A program made the translations under genes and the position numbers. Source: Neodiprion pinetum (taxonomy: Eukaryota > Arthropoda > Insecta > Hymenoptera > Diprionidae). From it: DNA of 64,000 bases. Position 1 is the first letter of the stretch. The number at the start of each line of letters is the position of its first letter. The notes beneath the pieces were generated by a model that made no database searches, was not told the origin of the DNA, and saw only the letters and a program-made list of their open reading frames with translations. The stretch spans positions 26,977,922 through 27,041,921 of the forward strand of contig NC_060232.1 in the NCBI RefSeq assembly GCF_021155775.2, in the 5' to 3' direction. Below, in pieces: positions 48,880-62,830 of this stretch.

Positions 48880-50405
48880 TAGAACCAACCTGAAACGAAA
48901 GCTCGACTGCAAAGCGCTTGCTTTATTGTCCGGAGCAGCCTGACATACAAAGACTGAGCACGGCAATAACGCAAAAGAGAAAAGTGCGGGTAACGTTTTG
49001 AGCTTTGAAGTAGAAAATTGGCCAGGACTTACCGCGTCAGGTGCTCGATGTCAAAAGAACATTTTCTCTGCGGAATTTATTTTAATAATTTTTTTTATCG
49101 AGATGCAAAACACGGTTCACACTCGACAATTATTTTCGAATTTTTATCTATTTCGAAGAAATCTTTCACTCCCATTTCACGATGCGACGCGAACATTATC
49201 GGTAAAATTTTTACTCTCTTTCGTACAGCATTGCGACATTTTCCGTACTCTGTCCAGTTTTCACAGTTTAATTTTATTCACGAGCATTGCCGCTGCATCC
49301 ATCTCGCAGCGTGGATGAGAGGAGAAAAAAATCTAGCATCATGTGCGAATGGTAGAAAGAAACGACGCGGGTTTCGCGTATCTGGTGATAGATATTACGT
49401 ACAGTTGACATTCTTGAGTATTTGCACGAAACTCAACTCGACTGAAGGAATTCGATTGAGGGTATTCCGTAAACAGATGGATAGATGCTTGGATACAAGT
49501 ATCGCATTACCAAAAATCTCTACATTTTCCAAATGCTAACACAAGCGACTGGTATTCTCATATCTATACCGAAACGAAAAGATGGAACCTAAACGACAAA
49601 ATTCGAAAACTCTTATTTTTCTTCCACATTCCGCATACCGTAGTTTTCATTAGGGAAATCTCCAGAGTTTAATTTACTACCTACAACTTTCATAAGTCTT
49701 GAACCTGAGATGATCCCCGGCGGACGAAAGTTCTGAAGTAAAAGAGACTTACCGTGTGTTAAACTACATTTATATAGGGATTACCCCGTGTTCCGCGTCA
49801 ATCGCAGTAACTTTTTTTTCACTACCGCAGATCGGTATTGAAATTTTTAATTCAAATGAAAACTTCGAACGCCTGTCACGATCACTAACACTTAGTACTT
49901 GTCCTCTCAAACAGTCATTGTTGATATTAAAATTGCACGGATTTAACGATTCATTTATACTTCCTTAGACTTTGAACTTTGAACCGATGAAAAATTTATC
50001 ATCGTTTTATGACGTTATGACTAGACGCGAGACTGTACGACATGGAAAATTCTATGACAATCGAAGACAAGTCTTGTACCAGATTTCTAAACTTAAATAC
50101 GTTGTACTGTTTAATTGAACTGGGAGGACAGTCATTTTTAGTGTACTTACAACCACCGAAGCGGCTGTGTTCGTCCGGTCATCTAATCTCATTCTTTTCT
50201 TCAAAAAGCAAAGGATTTCCCCGGAGAATAATATCCGTAAATTCGGCAAAAGCACAAAGGTTTTCCCAAGATAGGAATAAAGATAAGAGCAGCGAGGCTC
50301 CCTGATAGTCGATGAACTGCAGCACTTTCCTCTTGATCGCTCCTTTTTCGGTTAGTGTCAGAAAACGTGGCTCGAATAATCAGCCGCGAAATGCCCGAAC
50401 TTTAC

Positions 50406-50453
50406 CTGCTGATAATTAGTTACGCGGAGAATTATCTCAGAATTCCGGAACAT
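50406..50453 (-). CDS. Alternative candidate MCU first coding exon (unproven)
   Basis: The segment is an ATG plus 15 codons (MFRNSEIILRVTNYQQ) ending in phase 0 at CAG|GTAAAG, so it could also splice to the exon at 42537. It is short and has no other support. It is listed because the real ATG exon must lie in this direction and alternative first exons are common in such genes. Confidence 0.1.
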
Positions 50454-53400
50454 CCATCGCCGTAGGAATTGTAACCGCAAAACTTATCACTCCAGGAAAT
50501 TATTTCCAAGTGTTAATTAGCAGTGATCTCAAAAGGTCAGTGACGTTCGGTCTTCGCGGTGAAACTGAAACGAAGTTCACCCAAGGATAAGCCCGCAAGC
50601 TTGCAAAATGGCTGGCGTTACACGCAGCCTGGATTTCGGAGTGCAGACCTGGAACGTAATCAAATGTTTGTTCTTGTTTGCCTCCCGAGCTTCAGGCAAG
50701 GAGATGAAAGCAACACGCGTGTTCCCAAGTGTCCCGTTTCTAAAGGGAAATATAATGGCACGAATATCAATCGATTCTCCTGTCCCGGTATATGGCTCTA
50801 TAACATCCGCGTGTTGGCTCGCGGCGTAGCCATAAACACGCTAAGGTCCTCGTCGACATCCATTCGCGCGGGTTTCCCCAATAAATTTTGCGCCTCAAAT
50901 ATTTGAAAATCTTTTAGCGAGTTTGAAATCGTAAGGCGAGTACGCGTCAGGGTAAATTTACCACCTAATTCCAAGCTCAGTGCATTCATTTCATTCCGTA
51001 GAAGATTAACAAAACCTTCGAAAGTTCTCCAAACCATTTCAGATGTAATGCATCACACAAGAATAATCAAGTAGATCAGTGTTCAAAGTAGTTCCGACGA
51101 ATTAGGATCAAAGACTGAAAAAGTACATACAAATATGATAGTTGCCGAGGCACTCCGACTTGAGAACTCTTTGAGTTCGAGTCATCAATCAGCCCAGAAT
51201 TACTTATTTTTTCGTTTCTGCTTTTACTGATCGAAAATTTGATGCTTTTCAAAGATTCTCGTGTTTATCCAACGGCAGAAGGATATTGTCTAAACAATTA
51301 GACACCAAACTATCCCAAACTTAAGCAGCAGTTGAATCCGTTCAGTTTCCGACATCAACTGTTTTCACTTTTAGCGTATTCAGCTATTCTCGAAGCATGC
51401 ATACACATGTGATATACACGTCAAGTTTGGGCGAAAATATTTCCTCGACTAACTTTTTCTGTACGTACCTAAAAACACCTGCAGCTTTGAATAATACTTG
51501 AAGACCATTTTCCTTTTTTTCTTCTGCAACGAACGGCCGGTCTTTCTAGTCAAGAATTACCCGAAGCTGTGTCCTAAAAGTTCGTGGGTTCATCAAAGCT
51601 TAAGCCCCGTTGACCGAACCCATCTGATCATTAGATTCCGATCCGCATCTGTACGAGATTAGATTAACCTCAAAACCAGGAGGACTGCGAGGATGTAGTT
51701 TCAAGATTTAAAGACCGACGGGTCGCCCGCGTCGTCTTTGACAATAGTTTCGCTTCACCGACAGCACTCTCTGCAGTACCTTGGCTGCACGCAAGACTGC
51801 CATTGTCGACTTTCGGTTCCCAAGGAGCTCGAAAACCACCGTTCCTCAATGACTATCAGAGGGATTCTCCAGCCCTCCAGAAGCATGCGACTTAAATATT
51901 TCACGATAGTGTCTCTGAGTTTATCTTGCAGAGCGTACCTCAGGGTTGCGCGTTCGCTCGAGTACTTAAATGATCAACGCGAGACAAGGGAGAGAGCGAG
52001 GAGAATGGGATGAGCTAGAGGAAGATATGGAGGTATGGAGGTGAGAGCCGCAAGATGGTAATTGAGATGAATAGTCGGGGGCGAATATGTACTGGATAAT
52101 TCATCACTCCGCGGGTTCATTTTTTTTGACATTCGCTTTTACATGAGAAGAGCAGTTTCGATCTTCCGAACACATTGTAACTGTGTCGTGGAAACGAGAC
52201 TCCAATTGTCCAACCACAGTCGCGGTAAAATTCTCAAATGATACTGATATGGTAATTCAATATTCAGTACCATGATCAGATAACGATAAATTTGTCAAGA
52301 ATATTTTAAGGAATGCAAATTGGTCGTACTTAAGTTTAAATTATGGGTACCTACACGATGTTGTTCGCGTTATATTCCACGCACGTAACGTGAGACAGGC
52401 TTGATCGGAGCTAACGTCATCAAGGAACATACCATTTCACCTACCGAATTCTAACATCATTGTGAACCTAACGTCTTAGCCCAGTCGCTTTCACTTCGAT
52501 TGTTCCTGACTGCGAGAGGCGACGCGCAGACACTCATCCTGACTTTTATCTGATTTAACGTCGAAGGCACTGTAGTATACGAACAGGGAGAAGAAAGGAG
52601 ACCTCCAAGGACGCGTTCACCGTATAAATCCCGTGGAAACGCCGCTCCTTCCACGACGCATTCAAAGTTAAAATTTCCCCAGAGTGAATCTGCGATTGGA
52701 CTCGGTGATTACGAACTGCGCGTAAACCGTCCCCTAGCTTCTTTACGGTATACGATTTTCCGTAGCTTCGTCGACCAGTAAGAAGCCGCGAGTAATTAAG
52801 GGTAGATACAGTAAACGGTTAAGCCGCTTTCCACCATTTAGTGGTAATTGAAAGAGGGTAATGTTCAAAATTGTTTGTCCTCAGACATTGAGCAGGCCTT
52901 CTCGAACATGCTCGATTGTATCCAAGCTCGAGGGTTGGCAAAAATTGTAGAAATTCTTCTCAAGTGTTGGTAAAACGTGACTGAGACTTTTTCGGTGGAT
53001 CAATACGGTTATAATCGCAATCTAAAGTTTCTCCTGGAGTAAAAGCAGCACTTCGTCAAGATATCCGACACGTGAATCCTGTGTCGTACACCATTGCCTT
53101 TGTTCTCAAGATCTCGATAAGCGTTAAAGGGGTAAGTGAAGAGCTTAAGTCAAGACACTCTACACGGTTTTATTCCACCAAGTTCAAGTGCTAATGCCGT
53201 GCACTGAGAAAGGCTTTCTATCTACCTTGCCAGCAGATAGATCGATCCCCGATGCGGATGTGATACATTCGTCATAAATATTGAACCGACGCCGCGACGT
53301 TCATCTCTCAGCGGAAAAGTTTTTCAATATGAAAACTGGACGATTCCAAAACTTTCAAGGGCTTAGTCGTTCACCCCCATATCCCTTTCTTTTCTTGCTT

Positions 53401-56400
53401 TCCATTTTCGCTCTTCCTTTTCCCTATCCTTTTATCGAGGATGATTTGGTTGCCTTAAAGACGCAACCGACGAGGTGGAAGGCTTTCATTGCGTAAAGGA
53501 ATTCAGAATATAGCTTTTCTTCACCGAACTAACGCATTCACACATATCAACCCGGTTATTTATCTTTCACGGGATGTTGAGGAATGTCTTATCCACCGAC
53601 AGGCATAAACAGATGCCATACTTCACATCCTGACGCTTGTCAATTTTTCACTAGATCTTAAATAATTCCCAATTCAACCGGATGATTTTACATCTCTGCG
53701 ACTTATTCAGGTTAATCGAACAGGGAAACGCCGCAATTATTAATATACGACGTCGCTTTCCTCGGGCGTCCAATCAATTTGCCCGTACATCCTGCACAAG
53801 GTTGACCTTTGACCGTGTCAATCGATTACACGCGCGTCTCCCTTGGGACTTGTAAAATAGCAGCATTTTTTACGGTATATCGCCCTGTAGGTAATATCTT
53901 TCCAGTTTCGGTTTAACTACCAGTACTTTGAATGCATGAAAAGTAAAACGTACGTTTCAAGCACAAACGTATTGTAACTTAGGTATTGCCTTTTCTTGAG
54001 TTTTATTCTCGAATTTTCAGGTTTTAGGTTACTCTGAAGTCGCGGCTTTGGCTCAATGATGTTTCAAGTTTTATTTCCTCTGTATATTTGCGCGAAAACG
54101 TTGTGAAATATAATTTCTGTCGACGCGTAAAAGGCTCACATTTCACTTCAAACGATTTCTCGTGAAACTCAAGAGTCTTTATTCGTAATGTCATTTTTCC
54201 ATTTGAATATATTACCTTGTAATAGTCGATAAAAAAGTATCATCATATTTCCCAAAACATATATCTTTGTGCTTAAGAACACCTCACTTAGTATCACTAT
54301 AGAGTTATCTTGGCATCAAATTACACTGTAGACACTCGAGGGAAATGAGTAAATGAAGAAAAAAAAAGATAATAAGAAGAAAATTCAACAAAACGGTCAA
54401 ATTTGTTATGTGGATGGAAAAAAAAACCCAAGGAAACCTTCAATCGAACTTTTCCTCGACTGAAAGCAATAACGCCACTTCTGACGTTATCCGAGTGAAA
54501 GTAAACACGGACTCCTATATTTGCGCCGGCAATTTCACGATGAGCGCCAAAGTTAAACCGAAAATATCATCTTCCAAAAAGAATATTCGAAACCCCATTA
54601 CCCAACCGATTCGTACAAGTACCAAAAATCGCAGTGTTCACGAAAATTGTAACACGTTTGTCAAGCATCGCAGGAAAAAGAAGTACCCAACATACACGCG
54701 CACCCAATAAATGAAAGAGGAAACCATTTTTTCCCCGGGAGAAAGAAGCCCGTTACAGAAGTAGGGACGAAGTGAATGATGGGGAAAATTCGCGTAACAC
54801 CGGCAGAAAAGGAAAAGGAAAACAAAAATGAAAGCACAGAGTGATCCGTGCGTGTCGGAGACTTGAAAGACGAGCGATACCACGGGGTGTGTATACAGGT
54901 ATAATTTCTGCGTAGAATTTTGGCCGGGGATAGCAGATCGATGCGATGGCGCCCGACGCAGCGTCCGCAGTCTGGAACCTCTGAAACATCCCCTCTGACA
55001 TATACCGCGGGGTAACGCAACGCAACGTAAATACGAACGACGGCTTGTCCCCGGCTGTAATCCTCCAACATCATCCTCCACCTCAAGCGGCCAACTTGTC
55101 CTCAACTTTTTAACAATTCCTCACCAAAACCTCAAAATCCCTCGAGTCCTAATGAACTCATTTTCCCCCAACGTGTTAACGGCACGCTTCGTTGAATTCT
55201 AAAAAGCCGCGCTTTCAAAGGACGCGCTGAATATCAACGGACTCGAGCCTAACATTCCACTAGAGCTTTTTAGTGTAGGTACCCGGAACGAGATGAGGAA
55301 CAAGTTGGTAACGTTGACGTTACAACGTTACTTTAACGATGCATGTTCAGGAAAGATCGTCACTTTGCATCTTTAGCAATGTCGATAATTTAGTAAACCA
55401 CGATAAACTAAGCATACTCTTATTCTGAAAAGTCAACTCCTTGAAGGTCGTTCTAAAATTGTTCAATAATAATTTTCTTCCTCATGTTTCGTTACGCTAA
55501 CGTGACTAACTTCAAACTCATGTGACGAGCACAATGGTCTGCAAGTGCAAAATGAGACCAGTGCATTCGGAGAACATGGACTATCGAATGAAAACCAGAG
55601 CCGGAATTTCTGCGGTCCAGGCTTTTTCACGCTCATTTCTCTTCTTTATTGTACGATGAGATGGTTACACGTGTATGTAAATAAACGAAAACTTAGGAAC
55701 GAGATTTTTGATAAATTTTGTCTCTAAATCAGAACTGAGTGACCGATGCAAGCTAGTTTCCATGGACTCCGATGAACCGTCACCATCAGATGGTCCTCGA
55801 CGGAGAGTCTAGACGGCATCGAGGACTTTCGGGTTTCCGTGCCAACGTAAGCCACAACGGATTAGTAATTTAAATTTATGTGAAACGATTTGGGTCAGGT
55901 CGTGGGGGTGCAGAGGTCGGATGGATGAAGGGGTGCTGAGAATACTTGGCAAACATCTTACTCAGCTCGCAAGGATTACTTTGCAATGATTCTTCGGAGG
56001 CTTGAACAGGTTGTAGGTTGTAGGTACGTGCGGCAAGGCCAGAAATTACAAGGTGCGTGAAATGAATTCCGAAAGTACTCCAACAGGGGTCCTCCTCATG
56101 CGCGTAACACCGTAGGAATTTCACGTACCATGTCAACACCAGTTATACAACCAAAGCGTTATCCTTCGTGCGTAGTACAAAATTATTCGCAGAATTCGTC
56201 CGTAACAGGGAATACCCTAGATATTTTCTCACATTTTTTGCCACTTCCAAGTTTTCCATTTAACGTCTACCGTGGTAAATATAAATCTACAGCAATTTTG
56301 GCATGATTTACAAATATGTTAATAAGAGTTACAAAACCAATAATAAGAGTTACGATATGCTTAACTAGATCTACCGCAATTGATGGAGATTTGACGCCAA

Positions 56401-58975
56401 AAAAGTCTTGTCCGTACATTCATCACATGAGATGTAACATCTGCATTACATTTTTTCCGTGCATCGTGCACATTACAGATCCTGCATACTTTGAGCTTAT
56501 AGAAGTGAAAAAAAAAGTGAATAAGGAAGATGCAGAGAAAAAAAAGATCGTTCAAATATTCAGCTCATGCATTGCAAATCCCGGGAGAGGTTAGGGATGA
56601 AAAATTTGAAAAGAAAAAGTAAGGTTACCGAGTGCTGTTACTTCTCGCTCCGGAACTACCGAACCTTCGTATTTCTATCGAACTTCCCTTATCACACTAA
56701 AAGGCAACCTTCCAACGGCTCAGCTTTTCCGAGACTGGAATGGTAAACACCAAGTATCGTACGGAATCGCCTCTCGCACGCTCAATTCCAGGAATCGAAA
56801 TGCTTGAACAACTCCATGCGCTAGCATTAGGTACTCCATGTTATATTATGCCTATGAAAAGAACTGGGTCTGTGAATTCCATACCAAAGCGCAGGCGATA
56901 AAGTGCGAGTTAAAGTCACGAGTAAGAAAAGCTGCCAAACGTACCTAGAAGCATATCCTGAGAAGATGGGTGCCGAATTGACGAAACAAAAGTGCTTGAA
57001 GGTAAATTGGCTGACTGTTCACGACCAGGTCTCGGATCGTTAGCTATTTGAAGGTAATCGTAGCAGCGCCTAAAGCGAAAACAGATATTCGTGGGCATGA
57101 CAGGATTGGACGGTGAACAAGATGCCAATGCAAAGTTCAGAAACACGCGATTCGCCTCCAATGATTTTTACGAACTTTGATTTGAAAATTTACGATGCTT
57201 AATTACTCGCTCCGATATCATTGTCTCAACACTTTGTTGCCATTATTATCCTACGTAGTGAGACACCGCGATTGGGAGAGGCGTACCTCTGGATGATTGC
57301 TTAATCATTCAGCCACTGTATGATTGGATCCGTTCAAAATTTCCAAGTGTAACAATGGCGCACGGTTTAATGTTTGCAGGGCATTATAAGCTCGAACGTG
57401 CCGAGGCATACAGAACTCGGCTGGACGGAGTTGGCCGGTATTCAAGTTCAAGTATGTATGAAATTGAGAGAATTAAGGAGATGCGCAGGGTTGGGAAATT
57501 ATTATGAAAATGATATACAAGCGGCATTTTAAGAAACTCCAAAAACAAGAACACGATTTAGGGTCCAAGTTTATTGTACTTTCAATTGTCGCGAAGCGGA
57601 ATGGCAGCGAGATTAGATATTTTTCGGCGTGACGAACATCGCACATTGCATAAGTTCGTCATGTGGAAAACGAAAGGAAAATGGCTTGAAACTGAATTGC
57701 GCCGACTATATACGTATATTATGCAGGGAAAAATAATGGCGGCATGGGAGAAAATATCGCAGGCTTATAAAAGGTCAGAGGTTTTCTTCAAGCGTAAAGA
57801 TTTTACCCAGTAAATCAACGGTATAAAATTTACCGCATAAATGTTCTAATAGAGAAAACTGAAACTTGGTGTTACCTTGATTTTCCTGCAAGAATATAAT
57901 CGACACTCGATAATTTTTCCAATACTCCGCAGGAGGTATTCGTATAAGGGATATTGGATTTGAAGTGCGTTATATAGATGCCGGTAATGACGCAAGAGAT
58001 TTTTCTCTCGTTTGTCCGACGAAGAGTCCACAGATGAATTCAATCCAGCAGTTAACGAGTTCCCTCAGACGGATGACTCGAATAATTGCCGCATTGTTAA
58101 CGGATGAATCTGTCCGACTTCTAGGACTGTACAGCCTGTCGCGGGTTTCTTTATGACTTTCCGTATAATGCGCTAGTTTGATTACGATAAATTCGTACAA
58201 TCTCATCGATGAAAAAAATATCGAAGACCATGCAGTCATGCGTATCAAAATATTTTCCATTTTCATCAAGCACCCTTTTTTAGGAGATGAAGTTCAATTC
58301 GAGAAGTTGGTACTTCGCGAAAGTTGCTGATACTGGAAATTATTCGCGTGAAATCACGGACCATGATTGCATTAAAACTTTGAGCTAAAAACTATTGATG
58401 AACAACTCGTTTGATTATTTCGAAGGAAATATATAAAAGACTCTGCGGTGTTGTTTATCGTTAATTTCAACTTGTAGGACAACATTTTTTCATCATGACA
58501 TCACGAATGCTAAGATTAAAGAATAATCTATTTGCGAAATGTTACCATCGTTTAGAAGCAAAGGTTTTTAGACCGATCTTTAGTGTAATCACAATTCTAT
58601 CGCGATAAGATATTATTCGATTCACTGAAATGTTGAGTTATAAATTACCAGAAATTACGATTACACTATAAATTCATTGTAATCGTTGAAATTATATCAA
58701 CAAATTACTTCTTCCCATTTTTCCCACTCCCCTGATCAGTTCTTCAATAAATAATGCGGTTGAATCGTAATGCTTGGAACGAAAAAATAGAAGTAAACTT
58801 TGTTATAATCATGTCACCTTCTGCCTCTTGAACACCGCATTCGATTACGCAACGATGACGACCCAATATCTTTATAACCGTTCAATATTCATCACGCAGG
58901 CGGAACGTTGCGGTTGAAAACAGCTGCTTTCGACGTCGGCGTTCACGGATTATTAGGTAAACCGAAATGACGTTA

Positions 58976-59689
58976 GGGGCCGTACTTAAATTACGTAACG
59001 GAATTTGAAGAACTTTTCAACCCCTACCCCCCCTGTGTATCAGATCATAACAAAATGTCAACCCCCCCTCCCCCCGTCCCAAATTGTACGTAATTTTCCG
59101 GAATCAAATAAAAAAATCAACAAAGAGGTGTACTCTTTAATCTTTGCTTCTGCTTTTTCAGCAATTTCGAGTTTTGTTTTGCAAGACTCTTTTAACTCTT
59201 TCCAAATTTGATTCAGGTTAATTTGAGCTTGCTGTGCAGATATCTCCCGATGGCTTTTTTTGTATGCATCAAATAATCTTTGATATACTTTATTGAGATC
59301 ATAATCCATTATGCAAATAAAATTATTACTTTCGTATAAGTTAAATCAATATGTATTGAATGTTTATAGATCACCAAGTATCATAGGTTATAAACTTATA
59401 AATCTACTTCTTTACCGACCTTATAAATTTATACTGTAAGTTGAGTGATCTAATGCCAAGAGCTACCGCAGCGCGCTAGTTTCAAAATGTTAAAGGTTTG
59501 GCTATAACAGAATCTGGCGCGGGAATTCAGTTTGAATTTTTTTATTAATTATCAAAAAATTTTACATTCAATTCAAAAAATTACGTACAAGCATCAAAAG
59601 ACCCCCTCCCCCGTATCGTAACAAAGTGTAACAATCGAGTCTGACCCCTCCCCTCCCTTACGTTTGTTACGTAATTTAAGTATGGCCCC
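58976..59689. mobile_element. PIF/Harbinger-like non-autonomous DNA transposon
   Basis: Terminal inverted repeats match at 24 of 25 bases. The left end starts GGGGCCGTACTTAAATTACG and the right end, reversed, starts GGGGCCATACTTAAATTACG. Both flanks carry TTA (58973-58975 and 59690-59692), a 3-bp target duplication of the TWA type used by PIF/Harbinger elements. Near each end lie C-rich tracts and a related motif (ATCATAACAAAATGT on the left, ATCGTAACAAAGTGT on the right). At 714 bp with only one short ORF, it is internally deleted. The ends are well preserved, which suggests recent insertion. The superfamily call is inferred from the duplication and general TIR style. Confidence 0.85.
59058..59309 (-). 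pseudogene. Remnant N-terminal ORF of a transposon protein
   Basis: An ATG ORF of 83 codons lies inside the 714-bp element. It reads MDYDLNKVYQRLFDAYKKSH, then REISAQQAQINLNQIWKELK and KTKLEIAEKAEAKIKEYTSL, a strongly helical, coiled-coil-like composition. The last residues (IWDGGRGG) run into the C-rich subterminal tract and are probably not native. It looks like the N-terminus of an accessory or transposase protein left after an internal deletion. I cannot assign the domain. Confidence 0.6.
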
Positions 59690-60435
59690 TTAGCTGTCCA
59701 TTTGCTTTACTTCTGTATTCGAGTAGGTATACATCAACCCAGAAAACATACATTCAACGATGGGATTTCTATGTCATTTTTTAAAAACAATTATTAGCTG
59801 TTGTTGTTGCACATCTTCGTTGACAGAATGACACCGACAATGCGATAATGAAGTCGTAATTTGAACGGCGGTAAATTCTAATAGCGAAACGGTATTCTTC
59901 ATTATATTATGACGCATCTTTACTACCGGTGAGACTATTTCGAAGCTCCATTATCGGAACGATATCGGTTTTTCGTGTGAACGGTGCACCGACACGTTTC
60001 GACAAAAGTTCAGAACACGCAGCTGTCCAATTCTTTCAGAGCTTGTTGCCGCTGAAAGACGGACAGTTGCATGACGTTCCGGACGATGTACTTGAGGACA
60101 GTTAAAAAGAGTCCAAAAATTACCCGTGGTCGAGTTTAGTTAGTATAGTTAGTCTTCGCACTCTCGCCTTGTTCAAACTGAATTTGTGAACGGTCTAACC
60201 AGTCGGCTACGTAGAAATAGAACGCTAGTGTAAAACCTCGGATCATCGAAGCGATTAGCACCCTGCCTCGTTAATTCGCCCTCCTTGAAAAGCCAACAAG
60301 TTATATACGCTCTTACAAAGATAGGTAACGCAGGCTGTTCGCGACCCTCGTCGTACAGTTTAACCCTGCGATATAACAAGGGAACCATGTGCGATGAAAG
60401 AGTCTCGGCGGTTTCCCTTTCATTCGGAGAGAGCC

Positions 60436-60454
60436 ATATATATATATATATATA
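60436..60454. repeat. (AT)n microsatellite
   Basis: A pure AT run of about 19 bp. Confidence 0.85.
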
Positions 60455-62778
60455 AAGTGGGGGAAGAAATCAAAGGGCTCGAAACTCCGGAGACAAACTA
60501 GCACTTTTGCGAACCATTGATTCAACCCCATGGTGAAATACCTCGAGCGGATAATCGCGACAAAGAAGCTGCTGCTTCAACCTTCCTACGTATGGAAGAA
60601 AGTCGGAAGACAACTGCCTTTACATACGTGGGCGTCGTTATATCGGATTAAAAAAACTCTTGGCAGGCCGATAAGATACTCGGTGTGCTCAACTCCGGTT
60701 TTTTCCGTAACGCGAAGACACAACAAGCCGGTATTGGAACCTTCACTTGAGACCTTCGAGGCCTGAACACGTGTAGCGTTGAGTAACTGACCAATCTTTC
60801 GCTGCGAACTTGTCCTAGGTTCACTGTACCACGGTTATCACTGAACGTGTAGTCGAAACGCTTCTAATACGACGAAACGTCGCATATGGAGCAACGTGAA
60901 TGACTTTCCTTTACCCTTTTTCCACAGTTCCGGCGTTGCTTCAGACAATCTGCAACACGGATGGACGTGTGTTGTTCCCACGTGAAACGTGAACACACTG
61001 GCGTCGGCGTAATACGTGCAAACGAGTTTCGAATCAATTCTGAACAAACTCATCGTGGAGGTGCTCAACTGCCATCATCGCAATCAATAATATAATATTT
61101 AATACTACGTTTACGTGCACAATATTTGATACTTTTTAATCACAGTGATTGGCGTTTGTTTCTTATTTGACTTTTATTAACTCAAATCTCTCACCGTTTA
61201 CGTGATCGAGCATTGCCGATTATCACCGGATCGTAACACATGACTCGGGGCACGTAAAGATACGATCCGATTACGTTTTGGCAAGTAGTGCAAGGCACGA
61301 AAATCAATAACTCGTAGAACGTAACTCGGTGCACGTAAACATAGTGCCAGTTCCGTTTCGAAGCGACATTTTTTTTCGTTCCCACCTGAAAAACTTGCTG
61401 TCAGTGGAATGAAATGAATTCTCGTGGAACGATATCTCTAGAATCCGATTTTAAACGGTCGCTCTAGAAACTCAAAGTTTTCACATTTGAATAATCTGGA
61501 TAATATGCCAATTTTTTTAAAAATTGTTGTTGCTCAACCGTATTTAATGATGAACAATGGAGTTAGTCCCGAAAGCATCAATCGATTAATCGATGGTTTC
61601 TAAACATATACCGATTGACCTGCAAAATTATTAATCGATTAATCGCACAACACTAGTCCATAAACATCTAAAAATGAATTTTTGAATATAGTAAATTACT
61701 TTCGAGTTCGAGACACATAACTTTTGAACAGAATTTTTGAGTTACGGATTTCGTTTAGTGCATAATTTTGTAACAAAAATTTAATTATCAGCAACGGATC
61801 ATCGTGATTACGGCTAAGTGATAAAAACTTCAAAGAAAAATGGCGCTATCCTCGTGTTATTTAAATGAGAAAAATTCGAGTACCGAGAGTGACCTTTCAA
61901 AATTGAATTTAAGAGATTAGCATTTAACAAGAATTTTGTTATCGCTATTTATAACATGCAGGGTGAAAAACGATCCAGCATCTTCACATCGATATACCGG
62001 TTCGAGATATCATCACGAATTTTCTACCAGGAGCATAAATTTCTGTCAAACACGTTTAGAAACAAAAATTGAGAACGTGAAAGAAGAAAATCTATCTTTT
62101 CAAAAGTAATAAAACATGGTCTTACAGTCATTATTTTTCATCGCCAATTCATTGAGAATGACGCTGTTGTAACAGGCTACTTTTCGAACTCCTCGAACAA
62201 GGTATGAATCAACCGTTGTTAACAATATTCATATGATGCTTTTCATCGGCGCGACGCTTTGGCAAGGTTGAATATAATTGGACTGATTCTATGTTTTTCC
62301 AGCAGATGGTGCCTCAGTAAATACGCGGGATGAATGACACGTGCAGGACACGATGTGTGTAGCCTCACATGCGAGTTTCCATATGATGCATGTAACACGA
62401 GTCATGTCTGTAAGTTTCTCCGTCTCTCCGCATGACTCGCCGATAACCGCTGACTTTCAACCCGAGATGTCCGCCGATCGAACAAATTAAACTTTCGGTG
62501 GATGAACTGACCACTATCATAAAATTAGGAAGATAATTAAAAAATGCAACAAGTGATATTATTTCTAAAATAATTTTTTTCTTTCAAATTCTTCAGAAGA
62601 CATTAGTCATGGCACAATATATATATATACTTTTGTAATATTTTTTTTTTTTTATTTGAAACGATGGCAACTACGGCCATTTTTAAGTCCCCTCTTTAAA
62701 TGATGGTTATCAGTTCTTGGATCTTCTCATCGTGAATTTCTGTGCCCCAATACGTGGCGAGAAAATGGCATCACGAAT

Positions 62779-62792
62779 ATACACACACACAT

Positions 62793-62825
<33 letters not shown>
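62779..62825. repeat. Compound (AC)n-(AT)n microsatellite
   Basis: About 18 bp of AC-type repeats followed by about 27 bp of AT repeats. Confidence 0.9.

Positions 62826-62830
<5 letters not shown>

Larger units (their letters stand above)
42538..58972. other. Upstream MCU intron or 5' flank, no supported gene
   Basis: The missing MCU 5' exon(s) should lie here or beyond. An open stretch on the minus strand at 42926-43036 ending in CAC|GTAAGG is protein-like but has no Met. Candidate ATG exons are at 45219-45341 and 50406-50453. Longer open frames on both strands are within chance expectation, and I recognise none. Simple repeats occur at 45539-45555 and 48857-48879. Confidence 0.5.

Noticed and set aside
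49018..49539. 173-codon plus-strand ORF
   Set aside because: Chance-length frame, no domain, rich in Phe/Ser/Arg as in translated AT-rich DNA.
51140..51190. tRNA-like A and B boxes (TTGCCGAGGC and GAGTTCGAGTC)
   Set aside because: The acceptor stem does not pair and the spacing does not give an anticodon arm.
54638..55105. 155-codon minus-strand ORF overlapped by two more open frames on the same strand
   Set aside because: Three frames open at once points to a local lack of stop triplets, not to coding selection.
60530..60766. 78-codon basic ORF (starts MVKYLERIIATKKLLLQPSY)
   Set aside because: Compositionally plausible, but no homology, no upstream regulatory context and length within chance.
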